Assembly (NCBI GenBank): GCA_964196195.1
Contig: CAXMSE010000060.1
Coordinates: forward strand, 1 to 49,567
Direction: 5' to 3'
DNA from: OFTM10 sp964196195
GTDB taxonomy: Bacteria > Actinomycetota > Acidimicrobiia > Acidimicrobiales > Aldehydirespiratoraceae
Length of the DNA: 49,567 nt
Shown: positions 1-7,709 of the stretch, one piece after another
Position numbering within the stretch: position 1 is the stretch's first letter
Layout: each line of letters begins with the position of its first letter
Notes under the pieces: generated by a model
Told to the model about the DNA's origin: nothing
Seen by the model: the letters and a program-made list of their open reading frames with translations, nothing else
Databases searched by the model: none
Translations under genes and position numbers: made by a program

Positions 1-121
1 CGGCAGGTGGCGATGGCTGGCTGTCGCCACCGAGTGAACGCATCGGGACTGGATTCCAGAAAATCCTGCGCTCCGCGACGGAGAAGTGCGGTTCGCGTCG
101 TTTTCTGTATTGATGGGAGAG

Positions 122-655
122 ATGGAAAGCACCCCGGGGCCCTCGGCGCCAAGTTCACTCGATGCCGCGCAGTTCGCGGACTGGTATCGCGACGTTCTTC
201 CTCGCGTGTACGGCTACCTGTACAAGGCCACCGGTGGGGATCGGCCAAAAACCGAGAACATCACTCAGGAAACATTCCTTCAGGCGGTCAGAACCCTGCA
301 ACGCGGTGGCCAGGAAACCGTCACCGTGCCCTGGTTGCTCACAGTTGCCCGCAGCCGCATGATCGATGCTGCACGCGCCGAGGATCGAGCGGACCGCAAG
401 CTCCGGCTGGTGCATCGCTCGAGCGTCCTTGATGCCGATCCCGAGGTCATCGACCTGGCTGGGATCAATATTCAAGATCTGCTCCGCGGCCTTCGGCCGA
501 TGGAACGAACCGTTCTCGCCCTCCGCTACGTCGACGATCTTTCAGTCTCCGAGGTGGCGCGCCAGCTCGACCGGAGCGTGCGAGCTACGGAGTCGCTGCT
601 GGCCCGTGCCCGCCGGCGGCTCCGCAATCGAATCGAGGAGACCACCGATGCCTGA
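122..655 (+). CDS. ECF-type RNA polymerase sigma factor
   Basis: About 177 residues, the usual size of an ECF sigma factor. Region 2 is seen as FADWYRDVLPRVYGYLY followed by NITQETFLQAVRTL and WLLTVARSRMIDAARAEDR. Region 4 is seen as LRPMERTVLALRYVDDLSVSEVARQL followed by ATESLLARARRRLR, the sigma-70 r4 helix-turn-helix. It should direct RNA polymerase to a small stress or envelope regulon. The start is uncertain: an upstream GTG at 86 and ATGs at 113 and 122 are in frame, none with a well-spaced Shine-Dalgarno. The next gene overlaps the 3' end by 8 bases, which implies translational coupling with a partner or anti-sigma-like membrane protein. Confidence 0.88.
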   Translation: MESTPGPSAPSSLDAAQFADWYRDVLPRVYGYLYKATGGDRPKTENITQETFLQAVRTLQRGGQETVTVPWLLTVARSRMIDAARAEDRADRKLRLVHRSSVLDADPEVIDLAGINIQDLLRGLRPMERTVLALRYVDDLSVSEVARQLDRSVRATESLLARARRRLRNRIEETTDA

Positions 656-1691
656 GCCACACGAGAAGGCGGTCTTCGGTGCACTCCAAGACGCGCCCGA
701 TCCGGATTTCGTCCAACGTCTACTCGACCAGCTCCTCCAGGAGGTAGCGGACACCGCGTCTCCCCCATCGGGCCAAGACGGTGCGCGGTTGGGCGATCCA
801 TCCGACCGTGCTCACGAGAACCCACTACTTGAACCGGAGATAGTCATGCTGAAACCAAATCCAACTCCGAGCCGACCGGTCTTCAAATGGATTGTGGGCG
901 CCGCGGCGGCCTTGATCCTGATCGTCGGTGGCCTGGTCGCGTTGGCACGATCAGGCGACGAGACTGGTTCTGTCGCCACCGACGTCGACCAGCCAGATTC
1001 CGTCGATGTACCGACCGAAGATGCTGCGCCGGAGCCGGCCGAGCAGACCGCGCCTGAGATATCCACCGCCGAGGACGTAGCGGTGGCGACGAGCTTCCTG
1101 GACGCCCGCAATGCCTACGATGGCGAGGCCGCCAAGTCTCTGATCGCGGTCGATTCGTCGATGGTGGACAACCTGCTCCAGAGTCCCGTGGGCGGAGGCA
1201 CCTACCTCCCCGCCGAGGACCTCGACTATGTGACCAACGCCCAGTTCGAACGCCTCACCGGCACCACCTTCGTCGACCCGGATTGTGTCGCGAGCTCACC
1301 CGGGCGAGTCGTCTGCACCTACAAGTGGGAGAACGACTGGACGCGAGCCATCGCCGACGACCAGGGCACCGACAGCAAGTTCGTGTTCGACATCGCCAAC
1401 GGTCAGATCCAGCACCTGTCCCACACGTTCCCGAAAGTCGACTCAGATGAAGCCATCGCCGTATTCGATGTGTTGACGTTCTGGCTGAACCAGGCTCATC
1501 CCGACGACAAGCCGCTGCTGATGAGCTTCGATAACATCCCCTGGCGGACACCCGAAACGCTCGCACTCTGGGAGACCCACACGGCCGAATTCGTCCAGTG
1601 GATAGCCGAGTCATGGTCTTGCGAGCTCGTCGATCAGATCGACCAAGGCGGGCGAGGTGGCAGGCGGGCATCGTTCTGCCCCGCCGAGTAA
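648..1691 (+). CDS. membrane-anchored partner of the sigma factor (anti-sigma-like, unknown fold)
   Basis: 347 residues. The ATG at 648 overlaps the sigma-factor stop and has GAGGAG seven bases upstream. The first ~75 residues are a soluble cytoplasmic segment, where anti-sigma factors bind their sigma. One transmembrane helix follows (FKWIVGAAAALILIVGGLVAL, about residues 80-100). Then come a Pro/Glu/Asp-rich linker and an extracytoplasmic domain of about 220 residues containing two to three Cys. This architecture and the overlap with an ECF gene suggest a membrane anti-sigma or sensor role. I recognise no zinc-binding ZAS motif (HxxxCxxC), so the function is an inference from context. Confidence 0.75.
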   Translation: MPEPHEKAVFGALQDAPDPDFVQRLLDQLLQEVADTASPPSGQDGARLGDPSDRAHENPLLEPEIVMLKPNPTPSRPVFKWIVGAAAALILIVGGLVALARSGDETGSVATDVDQPDSVDVPTEDAAPEPAEQTAPEISTAEDVAVATSFLDARNAYDGEAAKSLIAVDSSMVDNLLQSPVGGGTYLPAEDLDYVTNAQFERLTGTTFVDPDCVASSPGRVVCTYKWENDWTRAIADDQGTDSKFVFDIANGQIQHLSHTFPKVDSDEAIAVFDVLTFWLNQAHPDDKPLLMSFDNIPWRTPETLALWETHTAEFVQWIAESWSCELVDQIDQGGRGGRRASFCPAE

Positions 1692-1835
1692 CCCAATCGG
1701 ATGATGCGACGGTGTCCCTTCGTGACCCCATTGTCCGCTGTGGACCGAGCTGAGGTCTCGGCTCTTTGGGCGTCGGCACAACAGCTCTTAAACCAGCGTC
1801 TGTGGTTCGGATAGCTGAGGCGCTGCTCAACCACC
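1692..1835. other. intergenic stretch, nothing recognised
   Basis: Between the membrane protein and the repeat/tRNA-half region. It contains a GC-rich dyad around 1745-1765 (GAGCTGAGGTCTCGGCTC-like) that could act as a terminator, but there is no clear U-tract. No credible coding frame. Confidence 0.4.
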
Positions 1836-2006
1836 GGGGAGCCAAGTGGGGAGCCAACGGGGACGGACGTCTATGGACTACCACGGACGTCTACGGACAG
1901 AGACCCTTGAAGTACCAGTCATCTACGGACGTCAGCGGACGTGCACGGACACTGCGCACCTGCTTTGCAAGCAGGAAGTCGTGGGTTCGATTCCCATCAG
2001 CTCCAC
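1836..2006 (+). repeat. 171-nt direct repeat, left copy (att-like, ends in tRNA 3' half)
   Basis: It aligns without a gap to 7416-7586. It starts with an identical 25-nt block (GGGGAGCCAAGTGGGGAGCC then AACGG) that reads WGAKWGAN in one frame. A more diverged middle is rich in ACGGAC and GGACGT words, with CCAGTCATCTACGGACGT shared by both copies. It ends in a near-identical 3' half of a tRNA-Ala-like sequence. This is the arrangement expected of an integrase gene 3' end plus arm sites plus a tRNA-derived att core, with the integrase otherwise lost. The attachment-site role is an inference. Confidence 0.7.
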
Positions 2007-2008
2007 CA
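1959..2008 (+). pseudogene. 3' half of tRNA-Ala(UGC)-like gene
   Basis: The anticodon stem CCTGC/GCAGG encloses loop TTTGCAA, anticodon UGC. It is followed by a variable region, a T arm (GTGGG, TTCGATT, CCCAT), an acceptor 3' strand CAGCTCC, discriminator A and encoded CCA. No D arm or 5' acceptor strand precedes it: the upstream bases are ACGGAC-type repeats. It therefore cannot fold as a tRNA and is best read as the tRNA-derived end of an integrated element. Confidence 0.75.
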
Positions 2009-2023
2009 CATACTCGGTCCTCT

Positions 2024-3556
2024 TCATGCGATGTGGGGCGAGATCTCGGACTGGCGCCTCTCCACAAACGCGTCGAGCTCCTCTCGTATCGCGCTGTCGA
2101 TTGGCGGCGCTTCATACGAGGCGAGCACAGCCTCCGCGTGCTGACGCGAACGGCGACGCATGTCACGCGATCCGTTGAGTTCCCAGTGCTCGAATGTCTC
2201 GTAGTCCAGGAGCTTCGGCGAGAAGAACGCATCCTCGAAGTTCGCGAGCGTGAACTCGTCTCCGAGATAGTGACCACCCGGTCCAACACGGCTCACCGAT
2301 TCCAAAGCCTCATCGAGGCGGTCGAAACTCACTCCCTTTGCGTAGGTAGCCATCATTAGATTCTGTTCACTGTCGGCGGCGAGCTTGGCAAGGCAGTGCA
2401 CCATTCCGGCTTCGTCCCAACCTCCGGCATGCATCATCAGGTTTGCGTTCGCCGTGACCCCGGCCATGTAAGAAGTGGCCGACTCGTACCCCGACTGCGC
2501 GTCGAAAGTCTTCGCCGAGGACTGCGACGCCGTCGTGCGCCAAGGCACCCCATATCTGCGCGCGAGCTGGCCGACGATTCCGTTGAGGAGGTTCACCTCT
2601 GGCATACCTGACATCGGCGCTCCCGTCTTCATCGACACCGCTACCGAGTACTGGCCGTAGATGACTGGAGCACCGCGGCGGACCAACTGGCTGTACGCGA
2701 TACACGCGATGGCTTCAGCGTTGAGCTGCACCACCGTGGCAACTACATCCGCCGGGGTGTTCGCCGCGCCGAGGACAAACGGGGAAATCAACACTCCCTG
2801 ACCGGCCTCGATCATCACTCGAAGACCCTCGAGCATCGTGGAATCCCACACCAGAGGCGAGTTCCCCGAGATATGACCCAACATCACCACGTGGTCACGG
2901 AGAAAGTCAGTGCCGTAGATGATCTCCGCCATCGCGACGCTGTCAAGCGATCGCTCCTCGCCGGTGACCATCGCGAAGGTGGCGAGATCGGTCTCGACGA
3001 AACTGCTGTGGTTGATGTGGAGGTGCCTCCAGGGAACAGGGATGTCCGTCGGCTCGGCCGCAAACCCCGATGCCATGTGAAAGCCCGCGCTCATCTGCAC
3101 GATCTTGTTGATCGTGCGGAGGTCTTCGAGCGTCGAGGGCCGGCGCGTGCCGTCGAGATCGCGAATGTTCGGCGGGCCGTGCGCTGGGCAGAAGGCAATG
3201 GTGTCGACGCCGATCTCGAATCGAGTGTCCGGACCGCGCCCGGTCAGTTCGAAACGCTCAGGCGCGTGGGCGAGGAGTTCCTCGATCAGCTCACCGTCAA
3301 GATGCACCCGCTCTCCACGCACATCAGCGCCAGCCTCGGTCCACTGCTTGATCGCGACCTCGTCGCGGAAGTCGATGCCGAGCTCGACAAGGATCTTCAG
3401 CGACGCTTGGTGAATGGTCTCGAGCTGGTCGATGCTGACGACCTCGACCGGTTTGAGGCCGTAGCGAATCGTCGACAACCGAGGCGTCACCGCGGTTTCC
3501 CGGGCACGTTTGCGAGCCGCCCGTCCTCGGCGGCGAGGTGCCTCGTTCTCCCCCAT
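2024..3556 (-). CDS. MttB-superfamily (non-pyrrolysine) methyltransferase
   Basis: 510 residues with typical trimethylamine methyltransferase-family segments: a basic N-terminus, YGLKPVEVVSIDQLETIHQASLKILVELGIDF, FCPAHGPPNIRD, LINGIVGQLARRYGVPW-type text and GGHYLGDEFTLANFEDAFFSP near the C-terminus. Canonical MttB decodes one UAG as pyrrolysine. Here the frame is open throughout, so it belongs to the large non-Pyl group (which includes the glycine betaine methyltransferase MtgB) acting on quaternary or tertiary amines. The ATG directly follows the TAG stop of the flavoprotein gene upstream, with AAGGA about ten bases before it, so the two are cotranscribed. No corrinoid protein gene is adjacent, so the methyl acceptor is unknown. 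Confidence 0.9.
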   Translation of the reverse strand: MGENEAPRRRGRAARKRARETAVTPRLSTIRYGLKPVEVVSIDQLETIHQASLKILVELGIDFRDEVAIKQWTEAGADVRGERVHLDGELIEELLAHAPERFELTGRGPDTRFEIGVDTIAFCPAHGPPNIRDLDGTRRPSTLEDLRTINKIVQMSAGFHMASGFAAEPTDIPVPWRHLHINHSSFVETDLATFAMVTGEERSLDSVAMAEIIYGTDFLRDHVVMLGHISGNSPLVWDSTMLEGLRVMIEAGQGVLISPFVLGAANTPADVVATVVQLNAEAIACIAYSQLVRRGAPVIYGQYSVAVSMKTGAPMSGMPEVNLLNGIVGQLARRYGVPWRTTASQSSAKTFDAQSGYESATSYMAGVTANANLMMHAGGWDEAGMVHCLAKLAADSEQNLMMATYAKGVSFDRLDEALESVSRVGPGGHYLGDEFTLANFEDAFFSPKLLDYETFEHWELNGSRDMRRRSRQHAEAVLASYEAPPIDSAIREELDAFVERRQSEISPHIA

Positions 3557-5590
3557 CTAGATGTCCTTCACCAGCCGAAGCGCGTCGTAGATGGCTGCAT
3601 GGATGTTGCGGCTCGCTACGGCATCACCGATCCGAAATAGCTGATACCTGCCTTCGGGGTTGGGAGCGAGTGTCTGGGGGCGCCCATCGATCAGGGCGCG
3701 ATAGTCGACCGCACCACGGTTGCTCGAGTCGGCCTTCAGCTCGAAGTACAGGTCAGCCAGTGGCGACGTGCCGTGGGCGACGACAACGCAGTCCACTCGT
3801 CGTTCGTGACACACCGACGAACCGTCCGATCCCACTTCGACGACGAGTTCGTCACCATCCCGACTGATCGACATCACTCGCTGATGGAGCGAGATGCGTA
3901 CATCGGCCTCGTTCAGCGCCCGGATGTACGCCACGGCGTTCATCCCGCCGACATCGATGCCATGCATACGTTCTGGCGTCACGATCTCGAGGGCGACGCC
4001 TGCTGTCGCCAGCTGCTCCGCCGCGCTCATGGCCATATGCGTGCCATCGTCGTCGTAGAGCAGGACCCGACCTTTCGGGCGGCTGTCGCCAGCGATGACA
4101 TCCCAAGCTGTCGATACCAGGTCGCCCCCGGCCTCGAGCGGCGGAAGCTGAGGCGAACCACCGGTAGCGATCACGACGATGTCGGGTTCAACAGCCAGCA
4201 CGGCATCGCTGTCAGCGACCGTATTCAGGTGGACCGTGACGCCAAGGCGCTCGAGTTCGGACAGTCTCCAGTCGATGATCCCTAGGAGATCGACCCGGCG
4301 CTTGTTCCGCGCAGCAAGTCGGATCTGACCACCCGCCCAGGGCATGGCCTCGAACACGACGACCTCGTGATCGCGTTCCCCGGCAACCCTTGCAGCTTCG
4401 AGCCCGGCAGGGCCCGCACCCACAACAACCACACGCTTTTGTACCTCGGCCGGCGAAATCTCGTGGGGCATCGTTGCCTCACGGCCCGTCGCCGGGTTGT
4501 GGATGCAGAGCGCTTCACCCGCCTCATAGATCCGATCGAGGCAGTAGGTCGCACCCACACACGGTCGAATCGTTGCTTCCCGCCCGTCGCGGATTTTGTT
4601 GACAAGGTGCGGGTCGGCTATCTGGGAACGCGTCATCCCGACCATGTCGAGTTTGCCTTCGGCGATGCTGAAGCGGGCCGTAGCGACGTCATCGATCTTC
4701 GCTGCGTGCAAGACCGCGAGCTCTGTGGTTGAGCGAATCTCACCGGCGAAATCGAGGTGCGGTGCCGATGGAGTCCCGTGTAGCGGGATCACCTTCGCCA
4801 ACGCAGGGTCGGAGTCGATGCGGCCCCGGATCACGTTGACGAAATCGATGAGCCCAGTTTCGTCGACGCGTCGCAGGATCTCGAGGCCCCGTTCGTAGCT
4901 CAGTCCCTCAGGGTTCGTTTCATCGACCGCCATCCGCAGACCAACGATGAACTCCGGACCGACCCGGTCTCTGACCGCACGAAGTATCTGCATCGGAGGA
5001 GCCATCTGAGCCTCAATCGACCCGCTGTACTCGTCGTCTCGGCTGTTGGTGGCGGGTGACCACCACCCGTCGAAATAGTGCCCGTACGACTGGATCTCAA
5101 TGCCGTCCATCCCTCCCGCCAGCATCCTCTCGGCGGCATCGGCGTAGTCGGCTGCGATGCGCTCGATATCCCAGTCCTCGGCTTCCTTCGGATGACCGCG
5201 ATGCGCAGCCTCACGGATCGGCGATGGTGCCACGATCGGGAGCCAGTCTGCGTGGGACCAGCCGGCCCGGCGGCCCAGATGGGTTATCTGGATCATGCAG
5301 GCGGCTCCGTGCTCGTGCACACCATCGGTCAGCCGTTGAATCCATGGCACGATTCCATCGTCGTAGGCGAGCAGGTTCCCAAACGCCGGCGGACTGTCCC
5401 GCGACACCACCGCGGAGCCAGCAGTCATCGTGAGTGCGACGCCTCCCTTGGCCCGCTCTTCGTGGTACAGGCGATACCGGTCGGTCGGCATGCCCCCCTC
5501 GCCATAAGCGGGTTCGTGTGCCGATGAGAAGATACGATTCCGTAGCGTCAGATGCTTGAGCTGGAACGGCTGCAGAAGTGGATCAGGCAT
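3557..5590 (-). CDS. FMN/FAD oxidoreductase of the TMADH / DgcA (dimethylglycine demethylase) type
   Basis: About 677 residues from the ATG reading MPDPLLQPFQLKHLTLRNRI. The N-terminal old-yellow-enzyme barrel is visible (RIFSSAHEPAYGEGGMPTDRY, QITHLGRRAGW, GMDGIEIQSYGHYFDGWWSP). A Cys-rich loop follows (RPCVGATYCLDRIYEAGEALC). The C-terminal FAD/NAD domain has VVVVGAGPAGLEAARVAGERDHEVVVFE. Family members N-demethylate methylated amines such as trimethylamine, dimethylglycine or stachydrine derivatives and feed electrons onward. The 4Fe-4S loop lacks the second Cys of the CxxC of TMADH (CVGA here). It sits directly upstream of the MttB-like gene and divergent from an AraC regulator, which suggests a methylated-amine demethylation operon. 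Confidence 0.9.
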   Translation of the reverse strand: MPDPLLQPFQLKHLTLRNRIFSSAHEPAYGEGGMPTDRYRLYHEERAKGGVALTMTAGSAVVSRDSPPAFGNLLAYDDGIVPWIQRLTDGVHEHGAACMIQITHLGRRAGWSHADWLPIVAPSPIREAAHRGHPKEAEDWDIERIAADYADAAERMLAGGMDGIEIQSYGHYFDGWWSPATNSRDDEYSGSIEAQMAPPMQILRAVRDRVGPEFIVGLRMAVDETNPEGLSYERGLEILRRVDETGLIDFVNVIRGRIDSDPALAKVIPLHGTPSAPHLDFAGEIRSTTELAVLHAAKIDDVATARFSIAEGKLDMVGMTRSQIADPHLVNKIRDGREATIRPCVGATYCLDRIYEAGEALCIHNPATGREATMPHEISPAEVQKRVVVVGAGPAGLEAARVAGERDHEVVVFEAMPWAGGQIRLAARNKRRVDLLGIIDWRLSELERLGVTVHLNTVADSDAVLAVEPDIVVIATGGSPQLPPLEAGGDLVSTAWDVIAGDSRPKGRVLLYDDDGTHMAMSAAEQLATAGVALEIVTPERMHGIDVGGMNAVAYIRALNEADVRISLHQRVMSISRDGDELVVEVGSDGSSVCHERRVDCVVVAHGTSPLADLYFELKADSSNRGAVDYRALIDGRPQTLAPNPEGRYQLFRIGDAVASRNIHAAIYDALRLVKDI

Positions 5591-5714
5591 CCCCCCTACA
5601 TAAGCAGTTCCACGGGCCGCAATCTTGGAAGAATTTCCCACTTACGTGCCAGAAATGTCCACGACGAACCACCGCTGGATTTGCGTCGGGACGCGGTTAC
5701 GCGAGAATGAGCAG
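5591..5714. promoter_or_regulatory. divergent promoter region of the demethylation operon
   Basis: About 125 bases separate the flavoprotein start from the likely start of the AraC-type regulator. No other gene fits here, so both promoters and the regulator's binding site should lie within it. I see no unambiguous -10/-35 pair. Confidence 0.45.
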
Positions 5715-6431
5715 ATGCTCGCTCCATCCGTGCAGCTCCTCATCGACCTCTTCGAGGCGTCACCGAACGTCTATTTCTGCGTCAAGGACACCGAAGGCCG
5801 ATACCTCTCCGTCAGCGAGATGTTCGTGCACCGATGGGACCGCCGCCGTCACGAACTGATCGGCATGACCGTCGACGAATTCTGTCCGCCCGACCTCGCC
5901 CGACTGTACCGGGCCGAGGACCGGGCCCTGCAGGTCTCCAGGCAGCCGTGCACCAACCGTCTGGAAGCGGTAGCCGACGCCGCTGGCCAACGCCAATGGT
6001 TCCTGACATCGCGTTCGCTCCACCGGGCTGAGGGGTTCGCCGACGTCATCATCGCGATCTCGACACCGACGGACCTTGGTGCCCGCGCCGGACAACTCGG
6101 CCAGGGCCTACGGCGAGCGATCGAACTGGCCGGGCGAAGGGACCGCCGCGCACTGCGAGTCTCCGATCTCGCCGAGGAAGCCGGACTCACCACCGGCCAA
6201 CTCGATCGGGCGATGCGCAGGGTGCTCGGCGTGTCGCCGAAACAACACCTCATGGCAATTCGCGCCGAGCACGCCGCTTCGATGCTCACCACCGGCAACG
6301 AGACGCTCGCCGATATCGCCCGTTCCTGCCACTACTACGATCAAAGCCAGTTCACGACCTGTTTCAAGGACGTCTACGGACTCACACCCAGCCAATTCCG
6401 GTCTGCGGTCGCAGAACACGCCGCGACCTAG
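5715..6431 (+). CDS. PAS domain + AraC-family transcriptional regulator
   Basis: About 238 residues. An N-terminal PAS-like domain (LLIDLFEASPNVYFCVKDTEGRYLSVSEMFV, then GMTVDEFCPPDLARLYRAEDRA) is followed by two AraC helix-turn-helix units (LRVSDLAEEAGLTTGQLDRAMRRVLGVSPKQHL and LADIARSCHYYDQSQFTTCFKDVYGLTPSQFR). It lies divergent to the flavoprotein-MttB operon and is the obvious candidate activator, sensing a methylated amine or redox cue through the PAS domain. The start is uncertain: in-frame TTG at 5625 and ATG at 5655 are alternatives, but 5715 leaves room for a divergent promoter and begins just before the PAS domain. Confidence 0.88.
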   Translation: MLAPSVQLLIDLFEASPNVYFCVKDTEGRYLSVSEMFVHRWDRRRHELIGMTVDEFCPPDLARLYRAEDRALQVSRQPCTNRLEAVADAAGQRQWFLTSRSLHRAEGFADVIIAISTPTDLGARAGQLGQGLRRAIELAGRRDRRALRVSDLAEEAGLTTGQLDRAMRRVLGVSPKQHLMAIRAEHAASMLTTGNETLADIARSCHYYDQSQFTTCFKDVYGLTPSQFRSAVAEHAAT

Positions 6432-6800
6432 CGGAGCATCGCCCCGGCTCGGCCACGGACCCTCCGCAGTCAAGTCGCGAGACGAACACTCCGGCATTGC
6501 TGCGTTGATCGATCACGAGATGTGAAAGGTCGGCCGTGCTCGACCAGCATGACGAATAGGCGATCGCCCGGCGCTACATGTCCGACACCTCAATGCCCGA
6601 ACTCGCCGAAACGCGCGACGCTGATCCTCAGCCCCAGCTCGAGGCCTAGACACACCGAGCATCGCACTCGGAACCCAACACTCCATGGGGCTCTGCCGAG
6701 CCTCAGCACCGATAACCCCATTTATTCCTGAGGGTGGGGACTGTAAGACGAACGGTGTAGCTGGTCTGGCCGGTTCATCGTTGTTGGTGCTGGTCTGATT
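6432..6800. other. non-coding stretch with probable IS end
   Basis: No credible gene. Around 6731-6755 (GGGTGGGGACTGTAAGACGA onwards) the sequence resembles the terminal region of an IS256-family element and abuts the transposase remnant, so it may be the IS 3' end. Confidence 0.35.
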
Positions 6801-7040
6801 CTAGAAGAGTCTCCCTTCGAAGGTGATGGCGAATGCGTTGAGGGCGGGCTTCCACCGGTTCATCCATCGTTCTTAGCCGGAGCCGGTCGGGTCCAGGGAT
6901 CTAACGACGAGTTAGAGGCACTTCATCGCGGCTTGCTCGTTGGGGAAATGCCCTCTGGCTCGGGTCGCTCTTCGGAACCGGGCGTGCAGAGACTCGATGG
7001 AATTAGTGCTGTAGATCACTCGGCGGATCTCCGGTGAGTA
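6801..7040 (-). pseudogene. IS256-family transposase, C-terminal remnant with two in-frame stops
   Basis: Reading leftward from 7040: YSPEIRRVIYSTNSIESLHA, then RFRRATRARGHFPNEQAAMKCL, a TAA where the family has Tyr, LVVRSLDPTGSG, a second TAA, then ERWMNRWKPALNAFAITFEG and a natural TAG at 6801-6803. This is the unmistakable C-terminal end of an IS256/mutator transposase. The catalytic DDE core upstream is gone: residues before YSPEIRR do not match the family. It is a decayed insertion. Confidence 0.88.
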
Positions 7041-7103
7041 GTCACAGCTTCGCGACCCCGACGCAGCCTGATCCCAGCCCCGAAACCACCGCGACGTAGC
7101 CAC

Positions 7104-7334
7104 TTGGGCAAAACCACGATCCCCGGAACCGACAGCACCAGCGATCCCGTTCTGGCCAGCGACGAGTCCCTGTGGATGGTCCTCTCGGGCAACGTCTCAC
7201 GCCTAGACACCACCACCAAGCAACTCACCCACATCACCGAGGCCGGAACCGAATCTCGGATCTCGCTTGGGTTCGACAGAGACATCTGGGTATTCGACAC
7301 AACCGGAACGATCACCCGCATAAACATCCCCTAG
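7104..7334 (+). pseudogene. C-terminal remnant of a beta-propeller (Vgb/NHL-like) protein
   Basis: 76 residues from a TTG. Repeating segments DESLWMVLSGNVSRLDTTTK and FDRDIWVFDTTGTITRINIP look like the last two blades of a streptogramin-lyase/NHL-type propeller, ending in TAG. Upstream lies an interrupted Pro/Thr-rich linker-like frame (TPTQPDPSPETTAT, then a stop) and then the IS256 remnant. The N-terminal part therefore seems to have been removed when the IS inserted or decayed. Low-level similarity only. Confidence 0.45.
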
Positions 7335-7360
7335 AGCGCCACAGCGCCTCGTGGGAGCGA

Positions 7361-7440
7361 CCGCTCCTCATCAGCCCATATGAGCGGTCGACCTGTCAGT
7401 CCTGGACTACACGCTGGGGAGCCAAGTGGGGAGCCAACGG
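7361..7440 (+). repeat. 80-nt dispersed repeat, copy B
   Basis: It aligns to 14813-14892 with 70 of 80 identical bases and no gap. It contains a CATATG hexamer at its centre and ends in the GGGGAGCC...AACG block that also occurs at 1836-1860. Confidence 0.8.
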
Positions 7441-7586
7441 ACACACACACCAGCGGACAGACACGGACGTCCACGGACAGACACCCGCGGCACACCAGTC
7501 ATCTACGGACGTGCACGGACCTCCGTGGACGATTCGCACCTACTTTGCAAGCAGGATGTCGTGGGTTCGATTCCCATCAGCTCCAC
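7416..7586 (+). repeat. 171-nt direct repeat, right copy (att-like, ends in tRNA 3' half)
   Basis: Gapless counterpart of 1836-2006, with the same 25-nt start, ACGGAC/GGACGT-rich middle and tRNA half at the end. Together the two copies bracket 5.4 kb that carries the demethylation operon and an IS remnant. Confidence 0.7.
7539..7585 (+). pseudogene. second 3' half of tRNA-Ala(UGC)-like gene
   Basis: Same anticodon loop TTTGCAA, T arm and acceptor 3' strand as the copy at 1959-2008. It has a mismatch in the anticodon stem (CCTAC opposite GCAGG) and no encoded CCA. No 5' half precedes it. Confidence 0.72.
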
Positions 7587-7709
7587 TGAATCGCAACGAG
7601 TCCTGGCCCACGTCGCGTGGAGTAAGCCGCTTCGAATCTCACTATCTCGCAGTCGCAAACTTTCCGCGGATCACTTCCTCGCAGACCCTTCAGCCTCCGC
7701 TCATGTCGG

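Noticed and set aside
1861..1950. CRISPR array from the recurrent ACGGAC words
   Set aside because: Words are only 6-9 nt, spacing is irregular and no cas gene is near.
1959..2008. Functional tRNA-Ala(UGC) gene
   Set aside because: Only the anticodon arm, T arm and 3' acceptor strand are present; no D arm or 5' strand, so it cannot fold as a tRNA. The same holds for 7539-7585.
2024..3556. Pyrrolysine-containing MttB
   Set aside because: The frame has no internal TAG and is the length of non-Pyl family members; no pyl genes in the window.
6801..7040. Recoded stops in the transposase
   Set aside because: Both are TAA, which is not recoded to Sec or Pyl; the N-terminal catalytic part is missing, so this is simple decay.
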